Assembly: GCA_021397835.1 (NCBI GenBank)
Contig: JAJFZO010000049.1
Coordinates: 4,221,001-4,285,000 of the forward strand
DNA from: Moringa oleifera
Lineage: Eukaryota > Streptophyta > Magnoliopsida > Brassicales > Moringaceae
Length of the DNA stretch: 64,000 nt
Direction of reading: 5' to 3'
Positions 10,799 through 23,500 of the stretch are shown one piece after another (within the stretch, counting starts at the first letter, position 1; each line of letters starts with the position of its first letter). Below the pieces are notes generated by a model. That model was not told where the DNA came from. It worked only from the letters and a program-made list of their open reading frames with translations, and made no database searches. The position numbers were made by a program, and so were the translations under genes.

Positions 10799-11581
10799 TA
10801 TATTAAGTTCTCCTAAAATAATAATATAAACTTAACTGAATTTAATAAAGTTATGTCATATGTTATTGTTGCCTCCTCTGAGCAGGTGAACATTGATATG
10901 TATTGGGAATTATCTAAAATGGTATCATTCGCGTGACAGTGTTCGCTATTATATGCTTTGAGATATAGACAAATTTGTACCGTGCAGTGGATTTGTGCAC
11001 ATGGACAGACAATGTGTACACTATGAATCTTTGCTTGTTGACTCCATGGAATGAAAACACAAACCATGACACCATATATAGCCAATAGATACCAAACCCA
11101 CAATAATGAATCTGAGAAACAAATCCATTTTTCACACTTAATATGCTAAAGCTCTCTGGTAATGTTGCCAAAAGGACAATATGAATATGGGCCACGGTGC
11201 TGGCCAGAGCTTAATCAGGATGTTCTGTGCGTACAATTTCCTATCAAATTGAGTAATCAATAATCTAACAAAATTATACTAATCAAATCAATTTTTTCAA
11301 GGACCAGTGAAGTAACCTAACCAGTCAGCTCTCCCTAATTCATTATGCTTTGTGGAAATCAGATCTGACCAAGCTAACAATACCGAACAATCACCAAGGA
11401 CAAAATGGCTAAAATGGGTTCAGGAGGTGAGCGGGTGGGAAAGGATGAACAACCCATTTGACTGCACTCGATATGAACAGAAGCTGTAGTATCAATAACC
11501 TGGTGGCCTGCCAGGGGTGACTATCCTTGGGCATGTATAGCTGTACCGAGACACATCTGGTCAACTCTCAATGATCGATAA
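10799..11581. other. Intergenic region with 3' UTRs of convergent YUC10-like and DEG2 genes
   Basis: About 780 bases between two stop codons on opposite strands. I see no coding signal; small open frames on the minus strand here have no recognisable content. Confidence 0.6.
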
Positions 11582-14500
11582 TTATGCCCATAGGAGTCCA
11601 TCAAAGCCAATTTCAAAATTGGATACAGGGCTGTCGTCAAAATCTTGTTCTCCGGCCTGATTGCCCCCCAGTGAGTCGACATAGGGCTCCAATAGATCAG
11701 AGGATCTTTCAGACGGAATCCCATAATCCCTGAGAATGCGAGATGACGAAGCACCAGCTGCTTCCCTCTCCAGAACAGCGATGTAATTGTCTTCAAACTC
11801 AAAAACTAGATATTTGTCTTTGCATTCTGACAAAGAAGAGTTTATAGCCATGAGATCATCAGCAAGATGATGAACAAAACTAGATAAGGGATGATACTAC
11901 TCACCGTCAACCAGGTGGGCCAGGTGATGGATGTTTTTAATTCGAGTTCCATTGAACTTTAAAACCTGCAATTTTCCATTAGGGCACATGTAAATAAATT
12001 TGGCAGTGATGTGTAGAAGTGTGACATAGACAACTTACTTGTTGATTGCTCATATCTTCATATCCGATATTTACTTCATTTGCCAAGACCTGTAGCACAG
12101 TTAGTGACAAAATTCTGTGAGCATCTCAAACCATTGATATATATTTGAATTGAAGAAACCACTCAGAACAATTTGATATGAATCTTCTTTTTTTCCTTAC
12201 AACAAGTTTGATTTATGGAATTTATGATGAATAGAATAGAGAACCAAATCCAGAAAAGGTGAATTAAAATTAGGTTAGAATGGAGTAACAGAATCTCTTA
12301 CATTTCATTGTACATTTAAGAATTATTGGTTTCTATTTTGATTTGAAAGTCTGCTTTATTGAATAAATATACCAGAAAGAAAGTGAAATACACAATAAAT
12401 GACCTTAGCACCATTAAATAATGGAAACAAAAATCTTTTATATTTATCTTTTACGTATTACATTACAACCTCATTTCACATTATTAACTTTGAATAAAAA
12501 GAAAATTCAGTTCCGATTAACTTGAAGTTAGCAAATCTGAAAGGGAGAGTTGGGAATCTATGTTATGGATTTTATGTCTAGTTATGCAATTAACCGAACA
12601 TTAAAATTAGTAATGGCCTGGAGTTAGGCCAGAAAGGAATTGTCAGTTCCTCCCAATTAAATGAGAGATTAATAGAAGGAACATGCAAAGAAGATAGGAA
12701 CCTCTGGCTACAATTACTAAAGCACATAGAAATATTAGCATGAAGTGTTTTATGGAAGAGGCACACATTGATCTACAAGCTGGAGTTTAACCGAATCAAT
12801 ATATTGTGGATGCAGATAATCAGCCTACCTGTGATAAGATGACAATTTGTTCACCTTTGAACCTTGCTAAAGAATACCGTGCTTTTGTTAATAGTTTCAA
12901 CTAAGCAGAAAAAAGAGACACATAAATTATTCAATTATATAATGAAAAATAAGAACTAAAATCCAACTTAAAAAAGACATTTGAAACTTACCCCTATAGA
13001 GTCCTCACACTCCTCACTGCCAATCAAGAAAATCCAGAAGAAGAAACAAAGTTATTCTCACAATAACAAAAGTAGAATTATATATGCTGCCAAATATGAG
13101 GAAGAATCACAACATACTCTATCAATGGCTCTGAGAGTGGAGTAAACACCAAACCAGCAATTATCAGATAAGAAGGCTGACCTCCGTCAATATGATAAGG
13201 GACCTTGAAGCATGGGTAGGAAGAAAAATATCAAATACATTTGCATTTGGAACATGAAAACCAATTAAACCTAACATAACTAAACTCAGAAAAACATTCA
13301 ACTGAGAGTGCTATAATTCAATCATCATGAACTCTTTACATTTTTCTCCAATCTTGCATGAGCCTTAATAAAAACATCTTAATTAGCAAACCAAGAATCT
13401 CAAAAGAGAACCACATAAAAGTTCATCAGAAGTTAAGATGCTTTCTCTAACAAACAACAGAGTACCAATTATGATTAGTGCATTCAGTCTTAGTAAAAAC
13501 CCCGTCTTGTCAGCATGGGACTGCTGTTGTATGAAAAAGATGGCATGTCAATTAGTATCAACACAAACAGGCCAAAGGTAATTTCCACACCAGCATCCTC
13601 AGGGTAGCAGTACTCCTTTATATTAACATGTTGTTCGCAGGAATAAGCCTATAATGCATACCAAATGCACCCGTGGATTTAAAACTACTTGAACTTTCAT
13701 GAATGCCCCTGCTCTAATGATACCAAGCTCTGCTACATCACCTGCAAATCTGAATAAGCACATTATTAGCTATAACTTATTACACAACCCCTAGGGATAA
13801 AGCACAATCATGAACAGGATATGAAAACTAGAAAGAAAAAAAATTAATGTGAACATGATTAGAATGAAGAGACTACAAGAGAGGCATGAATGTGCACTAC
13901 AACATATTTAACAGAAGTTTAGCTCACAATCAGCATGAATGAGCAAATCAAAACCAATTTCCACCAAAGGCACCACATGTTTCCAGAACGTGGCTGCAGC
14001 TGCTAATAAGAAACCAAAGACTAAACCCTTATCATCAGCACTGCTTTGATCAGATTTAGATTAAATAGAATGAATAACTCAAAATCTTCAGCTCGTCCAA
14101 AAGTATTCAAAGTAATAAAGAGCCCCTTAAACATGGCAAAAAGACAAGGTACATGTGCTACCAAGTATCTTCAAGCTGAAGTAGTACGCTAGAAAAGTCC
14201 ACAGCACATGAGCTTTAGACTACAGATCTCAACATGCAATATTTTATAGAGATTAAGACCAAGATGAAATTATTCAGATACACATGAAATTGTTTTAACA
14301 ATTCGAGGCAGAGAACTAGGCCTTTTACTTTTGACTAATAAGGTAGCGGAAGGCAATACGCTCGTTTGATCGGAAGGGTACCGTTCCTTCACACCCCACA
14401 TGAACATCATCAAAGCTTACAATCACGTCTCCCTGCAATCACAGAACTAATATTAAAATCTTAAAACACAAATACTCAACTTATATGAAAGAGTTGAGGC

Positions 14501-17500
14501 CAGCTTCTGGCCTTCCTTCCAGACAGAGCGAACAAAAATGTAATCTCTTATGATATGAACACTCCAAAGAACACAGTCATAATCAAATGAGTTAGTATGC
14601 ATAAAACTAGTAAACTGACGGTTTGGCAATGAGAAAATGTGAGATCGTTAACTAGATTCAAGTTGAATGATAACCAGCTTTGCAAATAACATTGCCCTGT
14701 TTATTATTAGCTTTTGACCCTGCAAAAATCTCTTTGAAGCTTCTCTCACATGGATCTCGTATGGCTGTTACCCAAGAAAGAAAGATATATGCTTCCAAAA
14801 TATATAAACATAAAACACTGAGAACCACAAAAATAGCAAGACAGAGTTTCCATTTCATTGTTTCTTCAAGACAAATGAATATCATCTGGAGATGAAAATT
14901 AGCAGCATACCTCTTTTAAGACATTATTTGCGTCAGAAGTAGGTTCAACCCTTCGCACCAGCACACCCTGGTAAATTAAGGTTGTGTGAGTGACATGTAT
15001 CAGCAAATTGATTGCTGAGCAGATAAGCCCACATCTTTAAAATTCACATGAAGATAGAACTAGAAAATGATTTTCAGAATTTGCCTAGCATAATATCACT
15101 TGAAAACTAGTTAAGTTCCCAATCAAAAGATCCGTAGGGGTGAAAATCAGGATGCATCACAAGCCTCAAAAACTCCATACAGACAATCCAAATAATGCAA
15201 TTTATGCACAAATTCTCACCTTCTCAGAAGTCGCAGGCTTAGAAAACCTCAATCCTTACTATCTAATCTGTAACTCAATCACAACTATTCCCATCAAGAA
15301 GCCTACTCACATGTTCGATAATGCACAAAAATTTATCAACCTAGTTTATAACTTAAATTCAATCATTTTTACAGGGCACAAATATACATCATCACAAAAC
15401 CATGAAATCAACCCATGATATATCAAGGCCTTAATTTTAGTTCTAATAAGTACTCCAAATTTAAGTTGAAATTTCTTCATTGATCAAAAAAGCATAAACA
15501 TGCATTGAACTCACTTCAGCATACATTTTCATTTACTGCCCCATCCTCTAGCATTTCTCATCACCCAAAATTTCAGTTACTGCCCTTCCATCCTCTGCAA
15601 CACACTTTTTTGCCCACCTATCTTCCACTGTTCCACTTCCCTCCCTCCTCTCTATAGTTCCCCAAATCTCTCCCTCTAAACCTCAAAGGTCACCTTGCCC
15701 ATAAGCACAAATTGTCCTCCCTCACTCTTGACAAAATGTAGAAAGACATACAGGAAACGAAATTTTTAGGGTACACACCCAAAAACAAAACATAAAAGAA
15801 AATAAACAAAATGATGGCAAATTTCCACCCCATGATATTTCTCGTGATATACAATGCAAACATTTATTTACACCACCTAAAAGGAGAAAGTTGTGTGAAT
15901 AAACAAATAATACCTCATTAGAGGGCACTTTTAAGCATGTACGTAATGCTGGATTCTCCAACTTCTGCAGCAACACACCAAGGCAAGGGAAACCTGGAAA
16001 TCAGTGTTTAAAACATTTATCAACAAAATCTGACATTTACAGGCACAATCACCGATGTAAACTGAGCTAATATGACAAAGTACCGATAATTCAAAAAGAA
16101 ACAAAACAACATGGAGAAGCAAGTTAGATGGATTCAAAAAATGATGCAAAACTAAGTCATGATAGGAGAATTAGAACAAAAAGTTTCATCTTCAAAAATT
16201 AACCAAAATAAGAAGAGGTTCCAAGAATCATGAAAATTTATCCCCATTACAGATTAGCACAGTTTTTGTTTCCTTCACATAACATGATGAAAAGTATTTG
16301 ATTATAAGATCCTTGAATTGCCACACATGGATGCCTGTTGCTGCTAGTTATTATCTAAGCATAGCACTGAGTTTCACCACACGCAAGATAGAAAGCTCAT
16401 GCACAAAAGACTATCGAAATTTATAATATTAGTGTAAGGCAAGGAAAGACTCTCACCAGTGTACTTCCCATTCTTCTCATAGTCATTCAGAAAATGAGAC
16501 ACGACTGTCGTTGGTATTACATATCCAATGTTTTCAGCCTCTTCGGATCTGTAAACCTAGAGGAAGTCTCTCATAGAAACATAATAGAAAAAAAGGGATT
16601 CAAGTGCGGAGAGTGGACAGGATGGAGGAACTATGGTTCTTCCCAAAAGCAAGGATGAAAGTTCAAAAGAATTCAGTTGACAAAAACAAAGAAGAATATG
16701 TTTGCCAAACAAGCACATTGCAGATGGCAGAGAGAAGAGTGTAATGATAATATAACGTAGTCATGCAGGCAGGTCAGAGGAAGGACATCATATGACCAAT
16801 TTGATCATTGATATTAAAAAATTAAAAATAAAACTTTGCCAGTGTGCCAGGTAGTTTACCTGAAATGCCACCCCAATGCATTCCCCTTGGTCATTGAATG
16901 CAGGACCACCACTATTACCTAAACTCTAGCAAGTATAAGCAGTAGCCATCACAATGATATGGAAGAGTGCCGTTATTTTACAGAGAAAGAAATGTGTTTG
17001 ATATTAAGGCAGCTAAATAAAACAGTAAAAACATAAACATTAAATTGTCTACTAACCAGGATTTATTGCTGCATCAATTTGGATTCCTAACAAATCAGAT
17101 GACCCATGAGCATATGATGTAACCTGATGATATGAAGCTTGTAAGGTAATTTGGCACTATGTATTTTTATAGGACTGTGCTAGCAGAAACATGTGGCTAA
17201 GAGCATCAAAATATGACATAGTTAAGAAAATTGATTCATGCAAATGATTTTGTTTTCGCAGAATGAATCAGACCTCAATACGAGATACCACTCCCTTTGT
17301 CACTGAGATGGTGTCTCCTCCGAGGGGATATCCCACAACTGTTACTGCATCCTAACAATCAAGAAAGCAGTAAAAAGATGGTTTGAAGATTGCCAGAAAG
17401 ATATTCACAATTTACAAAATGAGAATCAATAAACTACACAGTTTTCAGCACCAGCCACTTTGACAAAGGAGTTCTGAACATCAGCCACTTTGACAACAGA

Positions 17501-20500
17501 AACCATTATTTGTTAGAGTTACATAACCTTGATATAAGTGGAATTTCAATAATGCAGCACAGGACTATGACTTCAATGGAATTGTCATCTTGAGGAGAAA
17601 ATCAAAGAAATTCTATCCAACTGCACGACATTTGCAGTCAGGTTTACTTGTCAGATAATTTCTTACTGCCATATTTGACATTATGTAAGATTTGTACCGG
17701 ATCACCAGATAGTCAGATACATAGCTCAAACCTGTTGCATCTTGAAATATGAATTAAATATTTTAATCATTTAATCATATGGTACTTAATAAAAGCTTCT
17801 TCTGTCAACCAAAGTGAAAAACTTAAACAAAGCCCCATGTGAGCTTTTTCAACAAAGGATACCAATTACTTAGCAAAAGCAATAGTTTTTCCTCCAAAAC
17901 AATTTACCTGATAGGTGGATCAGCACAGTAGGAACATCAAGAAATGTACAAAGAAAGTTTATAGACGTGATACGAAAGAAAATGACGGCATACTCTAAGG
18001 AAGGGATAGTTTAAACCTGAAGACGTGGCAAGTGCCCTAACTGGAGTGGTTTGGCACCTTTCCAGAATTCCTCACTTTCTACTGAAAGCAGAGCTATGTC
18101 ACAATCAACGCCTCTTGCTAAAACCTGTAGATAATGCACTGAGAATAAAATAAGTTGCAACATCTTTTCAATGTCTATCAAGCATAAAATCAAGAAGTTG
18201 GAGAAATGTTCAATAGACTCCTAACATTTGTTCGGTTACAAGCGTCCTCAAATAATATTGCCATTTCAAAAAAGATCAAGCATACGAATAATGAGAGAGT
18301 GCATGACCGTCCCCAGAAGAAAAAGGGAAAAGGAAAAAAAAAATTCTTGGACAACAAGAAGCAAATACTCTGATACAAATGCTTTAAGAACAAAACTATG
18401 ATCAGTCAAGACCTGGAACTATAGGGAGAAAGTTTAAAACTGACCCTCATTAGTCACATAGTCAATCTACTGGACATAAACAACAAAAACAAATTCTTTC
18501 ATATTTCCTCCAGACAAAATCCCTCTAGTCCCTGTACTACGAGAAACTTTATGACAGGTGAACACAATTAAACTTCAATTACTTAAATTTATTTAGAAGT
18601 TTGGTACAAGATAACTTTGTAAACATAACTTGAAACAGAAAAATAAACAAAGAGAAAACTACAAGTTTCTCAATTGCCATCAGTAACAATACTACAAAAG
18701 TCCCACCAACACAAGAATATTTAGACAAAGCTTTTACGACTAACAAAGCAATTGAAAGCAGGTAACTTTTTTTTTTTTTTCAGGAATTAGAAGATGCTTT
18801 TGTGTGTTTCTGTACGCAGCTGCAGGGGTAGAGGGCAAATGGAGGCACTATCAAGTTTAAACAGTTGAACCACTAAAATCATTTATTTTCTAAATTGCCA
18901 TCCTAATTTCCAAGAACCTATATTTTCATTGCACATTGACAACTAGTTGTCTTAAAATAATGTAGTTCAAGGTTAGGATAGGGCTGGGCAGATGCAAACC
19001 TATTCAATTAGAAAGGTCAACCACCCATGTACTATGAAAAACAAAAATTGTCCTAGAGCAGTGAGAACCATTAAAGATGTTGCAGAGAAACATACTGAGA
19101 CAACTCAGTGTTCAACTTTCAGTTTTGAGCAAATACCTTAGCAACATACTTGGTATCATCTCCCCGTCTTTTCACTTTAACCTGTGATCATAATTATGAC
19201 GACAGCAAAAAAGATAAGTTTCAACAAATGAAAAATTAAAAAGCAATTGAAGCACCTGAAAAATTATAACTAAGACACTTGCGGACTATTTGCTGTGGCA
19301 AACAATGGATTTACTAATCTATAATTTGATGAATCTATAAAGTTCTTTTTCAACCACAAACACTAAGGTTTCCAAGTGATACTCAGGCAGTAGGGCCTGC
19401 ACTCGGTCATAGGCAGAGTGCGCAGATTGCAGCTTGAATCTACCAATTCACATCACAAGAAACATCAGTCAATAGTATTGTCACCACAATCCATAGTGGG
19501 AAGGGTGTGAAAGACTTTAAAAACATAGAGCCATTAAGCTTTTTGGAAATATATATATATATATATAAAGAACAACCTAGGTACTTCTGAAACCTGTCTC
19601 TCTAGGTACTGACAACCGCAAACTAGTAGTCCAATGTGGAGGAGTTAAGACAAGTTGTACGCCAAAAGTTTTACCAATATTAACTGTCAACAAGTTACTG
19701 GAAAATTTTGTAGCCTACCTGTGTATCATGTTCAACACAATGTGCATTTGTCAATAGCTTCCCATCCCCAATCATAAAAGCACTGCAAAAGGAGAACAAA
19801 TTATGATAGAATGAAAATAACTAGGAGCAAGCTCCAAGTACAGTAATATAATATAGAATGCAAAAAACAATTGTGAAATAAAACAAAAGAAGATAGAGAC
19901 TATCAGAGAAGCAGAATGTTGTCCCTGTCCAGTGGCTACAACCACCCCAATTCACCTTAGCGATCCCATAACCCCTGCACCAGCTTCATTCGCTTCATAT
20001 TCCCATTCCCTTCCATGATTGCAGCATCTTCTTCACTAGTTTCCCGCAGCCAAGTGTCCATTCTGTTAGAGCCACCCATAACAACTTTCACTGCACTTCC
20101 CAACTCATTTTCCCTTCTTATGCCCTTTTTCCTTTCTTCAGTATACATGAATAGGAGGCTCAGGCCCTTGATTTAGAGGCCCATCAATACCTTCCCCAAT
20201 GAGGTGCACCTTGTGCTCAAGGTGAAAATCTGGAAAGGTGGTCTGGATGAGCTGAAAATCCTCCCAAATGTTATCATGGTCAGGAAGATTAGTCCCACTG
20301 TTCTGACAAACAGGTTGGAAGCTGTTGACAAGGACGATTAGCAAAAGGGGCCCTCTTAAGCTGCGACACATTAAAAATAGGGTGTAACCAAGAGGAATCT
20401 GGGAGTTGCAACTTGTAAGCCATTGCCCTCATCCTGTCCAACACCTTAAATGGACCACAAAATCGAGGCTTAGCTTTTCATTAGCCCTTTGAGCTAAAGT

Positions 20501-23500
20501 TTTGAGTTTATATGGTTGAGCATTTAAATAAATCATGTCTCCCACTTGAAATTATACCTCCCTTCTTCCGTTATTGGCTTGTTCCTTCATCTGTTGTTGA
20601 GCCTTCAACAAATTCAGTTTTAACTCTGCCAAGATACAATCTCTCATCATCAACATCTATCTATCACAACCACCACATTACTTTCTTTGTGGAAAGGAAC
20701 TACAGATAGAGGATCACAGCAATACAAGGCCTTAAAATTACTCATGTTAATAGAGGCATTATAAGAGGAATTAAACCAGAATTCAGCCCAAGCAAGCCAT
20801 TTCACCCATTGATTAGGGTGATTATTCATAAAACACCATAAGTAGGATTGTCCTATTAGTCACCTCCATTTGTCCATTAGTTTGCAGGTGATAAGCCGAG
20901 CTAAATCTTCACTTGACACCCAAAAGCCAAAAAAACTCCTTCCAAAACAGATGGAAGAAGATTCGATCTCAGTCAGAAACTATAATGCTTGGAAAGCCAT
21001 GCAACCTCACTACTTCTTTTGGAAAAACTTGAGCTACTTCCATACAAGTATAAAGATGGCGTATCAGAATGAAATGGGCAGGTTGCATCCCTCAACCTTA
21101 AGGTAGTCCCCCCCCCAAAAAAAAAAAAAAAATCCATAGAAACATCTTCCCACACATGATTAGGAATAGGGAATGGCTGAAGCAAGCCTATAAAGGTTTG
21201 AGAGCTTGGAACTTTTATTGTTGACAAACTGCACATCCTACTCCATACTTCTCTATATCCCTCCTCATGCCAATGCAATTAAAAACCATGACTAATCTTT
21301 TGTGGATTCTAGTAACCCCTGAATGGCTTGCCTAAGGTGAAGTATGAAATTTCTCCAAAAGCAGTGGAACATGTGCTGATTTGCTGGGTATAACTAAACG
21401 TCCTTTGAACCAACGACACCCTTTTGAAATAGAATACTGAGGGTGTGATTTTAGGGCTCCGGGAATACCTCCTACATAAGCAACTTCAATTGATCATCCT
21501 CTAATAATTCCTCAGTTAAGTCAATCAAATCTAAATTAGTAATCATGGATATAGCATTGCACTTTACGGCCCGAGATAAAGCATCTATACTAAATTTTAA
21601 AATTGAAACCAAGCAATTTAATGACCCATTTTAGCTGTACACCAACTAATACCTGTTGCTCAAACAAAAATTTTTAGCGGCGAGCATTAATCGATTTTAA
21701 CCAAATTAACCAATCAATCGAATTAATTTCGATTAATTTGATTCAATTTTTCAATAATAGTTCAGTTATATTATCGATTTATTCGATCGATTTTCGATCG
21801 AAAAATTTTTCAACTAAACCAACCGAAAACCAAATTTGTTTACTTAATTATTTATTATATTTGTTTTTATTGTTAATTAATTATTAGATTAATTTGGTTT
21901 TACTTTTATCTTTATGCAAACATAATTTTTTTTATTATGAAAGTAGTGAAAAAATGAAAATAAAAAAATTCTAGCATAAAAAAATCATCATATTTGTTTA
22001 TAAAATCATTATGTGTGATTTATGTAGTTGTTAACTCGTTATATTATATGATGTTTGATTTGTGAAATTAATTTATTGCAAAAGTCTAGTTTAATAATAT
22101 GTAGATTAGTTTTAGTTGTGGAATGATAAAATTTTTTCATGTGAATGTAATACCAATTAATTTTATTTTACTTAAATTTTTAATAAAAAAGTTCAGTTCA
22201 CTCGGTTAGAGATGAAAACAACGAAAAAAATCTGTTCAGTTTAATCCGTTTTTATTAACAGTTAATCGGTTTTTGATTTTTTTTAATAAATTCGGTTAAT
22301 TTGATTTTTGTAATTTTCAGATCAAATTGACTGAACCGATTGAATGCTCACCCCTAGAAATTTTAAACTTTTTTACTCCGTTCTAATAATAAAATGATTC
22401 TCCAATAGATATTGCCGTCATTTTTGAACAACAAAGACCATGGCCATCAACTCCCTTTCAAACTTAGCTTTAGACCTTTCCCAAAGTGCCTGGCTAATGA
22501 ACACCAAGTGCCTTCCTTATTGCATGAGGAATGCCCCAATGCCATATCCTCAAGCACTTGTTTCTATTTCAAAGGGCAAATAAAAATTAGGCATGGCTAA
22601 TGTGAGAAGTTGTTCTAAAGTAGCCTTAAGCCTCTCAAAAGCATCTTGAGCCTAACCAAGTTATTTTTCTTCAGAAGTTGAGTTAAAGACTTTGTAATAG
22701 TGCCATAATTCTGCACAGAATGTCGGTAATATCTTATCAAGCCAAAAATCCCCTTAAGCTTCTTATGTCTACAGCAACGGGCCAATTCTTGACTTCTACC
22801 TTCTGTGGATCAGCCTTAAATCCTACACCTGAGATGATGTGTCCAAGGTATGCCAACTATTGTACTCCAAAACTACACTTTTCATGCTTAGCCCATAATT
22901 TATGATCTATAATTAATTGGAATACCAACTGCAAATTAGTTAAATGGGAGGATAAATCCAAACTATGCACCAATATATCGTTAAAAAAAGAAATAGCACA
23001 AATTTTCACAAAGAAGGTCTGAAAATTTTATTCATAAGTGCTTGAAACATAAAAAGGGCATTAGTAAGCTCAAAAGGCATTACCAAGTATTCATAGTGTC
23101 CTTCATGGGTCCGAAAAATAGTTTTATGAACATCCTCCTCCATGCAAATTTGCCGATAACTGAACTTCAAATCCAACTTAGAGAATATGGTTGCCCATCT
23201 CAACTCATCCAGTCATTCTTCAATCATTGGAATGGGGAATTTATTAGGGATAGTAACCTATCACGTGCCCTATAATCCACACAGAAACACCAACTTCCAT
23301 TTTTTTTTCTTAACCAAAATAAGAGGACTGGAATATGGACTTGTGCTTGGCCTTATTGATCTTGCACCCAGCATATCTTGTACAAACTTCTCGATTTCGT
23401 TTTTGTGGCAATGAGGGTGACTATAATGCAGAGTGTTAAGGATTTGGGCTCCGTCTTTCAACACAATAGCATGATCACACTCCTTTTTAGGAGGCAACAT

